Position numbers and translations under genes: made by a program. Source: Bacillus sp. HNG (lineage in GTDB: Bacteria > Bacillota > Bacilli > Bacillales > Bacillaceae_L). Taken from it: DNA of 64,000 nucleotides. The notes beneath the pieces were generated by a model that did no database searches, had not been told where the DNA came from, and saw only the letters and a list, made by a program, of their open reading frames with translations. Positions 62,549 to 64,000 of the stretch are shown here, in pieces. Location: NCBI RefSeq assembly GCF_003400205.1, contig NZ_QUQV01000014.1, positions 1 to 64,000 on the forward strand, written 5' to 3'. Numbering within the stretch: the stretch's first letter is position 1; every line of letters starts with the position of its first letter.

Positions 62549-62590
62549 ATAAAAACAGGGTTAACTTATGATTAGTAACCCTGTTTTTAA
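62549..62590. terminator. Bidirectional terminator between kdgR and the sulfoquinovosidase gene
   Basis: Perfect 13 bp stem AAAAACAGGGTTA / TAACCCTGTTTTT (62551-62563 and 62576-62588) between convergent genes. Confidence 0.92.
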
Positions 62591-62592
62591 AT

Positions 62593-64000
62593 TTACATAT
62601 TCCCTATCTTTGTAAACAATTCTGCCCGGGAGGAATTTTTACGATAAAATACTGGAGGATATCCTACCGGGGCATCAACTGTAATATATCCACCGTTATA
62701 TTCCTTCCCAGTCCATATGTGTACCCATTCATCACTAGGTAAGTAAACTTCCCATTCTTTTTTACCTTCTTGATGTACTGGTGCTACAAGCAAGTCACTT
62801 CCATATAGGTACTGGTATTGAATATCATAAGCAGTCTCGTCTTGTTCATAATGCATAAATAATGGTCGTTGAACCGGTGTTCCCATTTTCGAATTTGTAG
62901 CAACTAATTCCTTTGTGTAAGGTGCTAGTGCTACATAAATGTTAGACATTCTCGCAAAATGTTCTAATGTTTCTTCATCACCGTCAAACTGAAAACAATC
63001 ATCAGGACGATTTCCTTCATGAGTTCTCATTACAGGAGTAAAAGCTCCCATATCTGCCCATCGCAGAAGTAATTCTTTTGAGCGTTTATTACCATGTAGA
63101 CTTGTATAGCCCCCAATGTCACTATGGTGAAGGCCGAATCCAATCATTCCTGAAGATAATGCAGCAGGTATGACTGATGCAAGACCATCATCTAAACTCC
63201 AATTCACACTTTGATCTCCGGCCCATAGCAATGTACAATATTTCTGAATACCAGTAAAACCAGCCCTCATAAAATAAACAATCTCTCCAAGTTTTCCGGA
63301 CTCTTTTACTGCTTCGTAGTTCGTTTTGGCCCATAGAGTCGGCCAGGCATTATGCATAATTTTAGCTGAAATTCCATTATGTAATTTAACATCTGTTGGT
63401 AAATACTCGCCAAAATCCGCCATCCAACCATCAAGACCAAAATCTATCAAGTTTTCTTTTATTACGGATTTATACCATTCAAAAGCTTCAGGATGAGTAA
63501 AATCTACTACTCCACAATAAAATTCACCAAAGTCTACTAAATAAGTCTCATCTAGTTCATTCTTAGCTAAATACCCATTCTTTTCAGCTATCTTGAATAA
63601 GTCTCCTTCTACCGCAACATATGGATTAATATAACCTAAAAATCTAATTCCTTGTTCTTTCCATTCGTTTATTTTCTTATTAAGGTTTGGATATTCTTCT
63701 GGATTCCATTTCCAATTCCACATTAATCTTTTTCCAAACGAAGTAATTCGCTTACCCTGCCAATCCTGACACCAAACACCACCAATTTTTATACCTTTTG
63801 AGAGTGCTTTGGATATTTTTTGTTCAACGACATCAGTACCACCCTGAATCCCTAACCATATACCGTTATATGTCCAATCTGGTAACTCTGGTTGACGACC
63901 GAACATTTTAGTTATTTTTTCAACAATCTCTACGAAAGTACTTGCTCCTTCAAATACAATAGTCTTTGGTACTTCCCAAATTTGTAACTCGTGAAAATTT
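62593..64000 (-). CDS. yihQ: Sulfoquinovosidase (GH31, YihQ/SftG type), 5' end cut by window
   Basis: At least 468 residues; the frame stays open to the right edge (upstream of Met at 63906 it reads NFHELQIWEVPKTIVFEGAS), so the N-terminus is missing. GH31 nucleophile Asp is in WMADFGEYLP and acid/base Asp in WAGDQ. All five residues diagnostic of sulfoquinovose recognition are in register with E. coli YihQ Gln262, Gln288, Arg301, Trp304 and Tyr508: IQGG, CQDW 26 residues later, then Arg and Trp in GKRLMW at +13 and +16, and Tyr in DIGGY 36 after the acid/base Asp. It releases sulfoquinovose from plant sulfolipid glycosides. Convergent with kdgR. Confidence 0.92.
   Translation of the reverse strand, partial: NFHELQIWEVPKTIVFEGASTFVEIVEKITKMFGRQPELPDWTYNGIWLGIQGGTDVVEQKISKALSKGIKIGGVWCQDWQGKRITSFGKRLMWNWKWNPEEYPNLNKKINEWKEQGIRFLGYINPYVAVEGDLFKIAEKNGYLAKNELDETYLVDFGEFYCGVVDFTHPEAFEWYKSVIKENLIDFGLDGWMADFGEYLPTDVKLHNGISAKIMHNAWPTLWAKTNYEAVKESGKLGEIVYFMRAGFTGIQKYCTLLWAGDQSVNWSLDDGLASVIPAALSSGMIGFGLHHSDIGGYTSLHGNKRSKELLLRWADMGAFTPVMRTHEGNRPDDCFQFDGDEETLEHFARMSNIYVALAPYTKELVATNSKMGTPVQRPLFMHYEQDETAYDIQYQYLYGSDLLVAPVHQEGKKEWEVYLPSDEWVHIWTGKEYNGGYITVDAPVGYPPVFYRKNSSRAELFTKIGNM

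Overview
The window comes from a low-GC, spore-forming Bacillaceae (Bacillus sensu lato). Evidence is the 5' end of a 16S rRNA gene at the left edge, two small acid-soluble spore proteins (SspE, SspK), and a gene backbone that follows the Bacillus subtilis yfhD-to-ygxA region almost gene for gene, but inverted: ygxA, ygzB, perR, bcp, hemL/gsaB, ygaE, ygaD, ygaC, ygaB, sspE, yfhS, mutY, yfhP, sspK, yfhH, recX, yfhF, yfhE, yfhD. This synteny is recalled from family knowledge, not computed. The genus cannot be fixed from what is visible.

Layout. 1-380: start of a 16S rRNA gene (minus strand) with tandem sigma-A promoters. 380-3900: ygxA, ygzB, perR (with a near-consensus PerR box), a cob(I)alamin adenosyltransferase and a 2-hydroxyacid dehydrogenase. 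3900-9700: two inserted ABC modules, an ABC-2 exporter and a TetR-controlled FtsX-type exporter. 9790-11742: an OmpR-type two-component system, with 0.6 kb of tandem repeats behind it. 12.6-16.6 kb: a Fur-boxed petrobactin-type siderophore importer (yclNOPQ-like). 16.7-21.1 kb: bcp, hemL, an odd signal-peptidase-like lipoprotein and ygaE. 21.1-26.8 kb: a complete oligopeptide/dipeptide ABC importer. 27-38.3 kb: the backbone continues, with spore genes, mutY, recX, yfhF and small genes. 38.7-40.4 kb: a peptidoglycan amidase and a stand-alone LarC C-terminal domain.

40.4-50.4 kb is the first uronate block: uxaC, a LacI-type regulator with two palindromic operators, a cre site, a YesMN-like two-component system and a DctPQM TRAP transporter. 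50.4-58.2 kb holds a Gfo/Idh oxidoreductase, an envelope-stress-like module (DUF4097 + HAAS protein divergent from a NarL-type two-component system), a DEAD-box helicase and a bactofilin/YhbD pair. 58.2-62.5 kb is the second uronate block: kdgA-kdgK-kduI-kduD with divergent kdgR. Together the two blocks take up and isomerise uronates and finish KDG breakdown to pyruvate and glyceraldehyde 3-phosphate; the reductase and dehydratase steps that join them are not in the window. The right edge carries a truncated sulfoquinovosidase gene (yihQ/sftG type) with its full sulfonate-recognition residue set, suggesting a sulfosugar locus beyond the edge.

The most unusual non-coding content is a set of intergenic tandem arrays. 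Four arrays of unrelated sequence share a 52-53 bp period (11890-12101, 12102-12510, 30780-31160, 38348-38621), and a fifth has an exact 20 bp period with a 7 bp core and variable 13 bp spacers (19747-19890). A second unusual element is a tRNA-like leader RNA with mutually exclusive folds upstream of a GNAT acetyltransferase (37035-37178).
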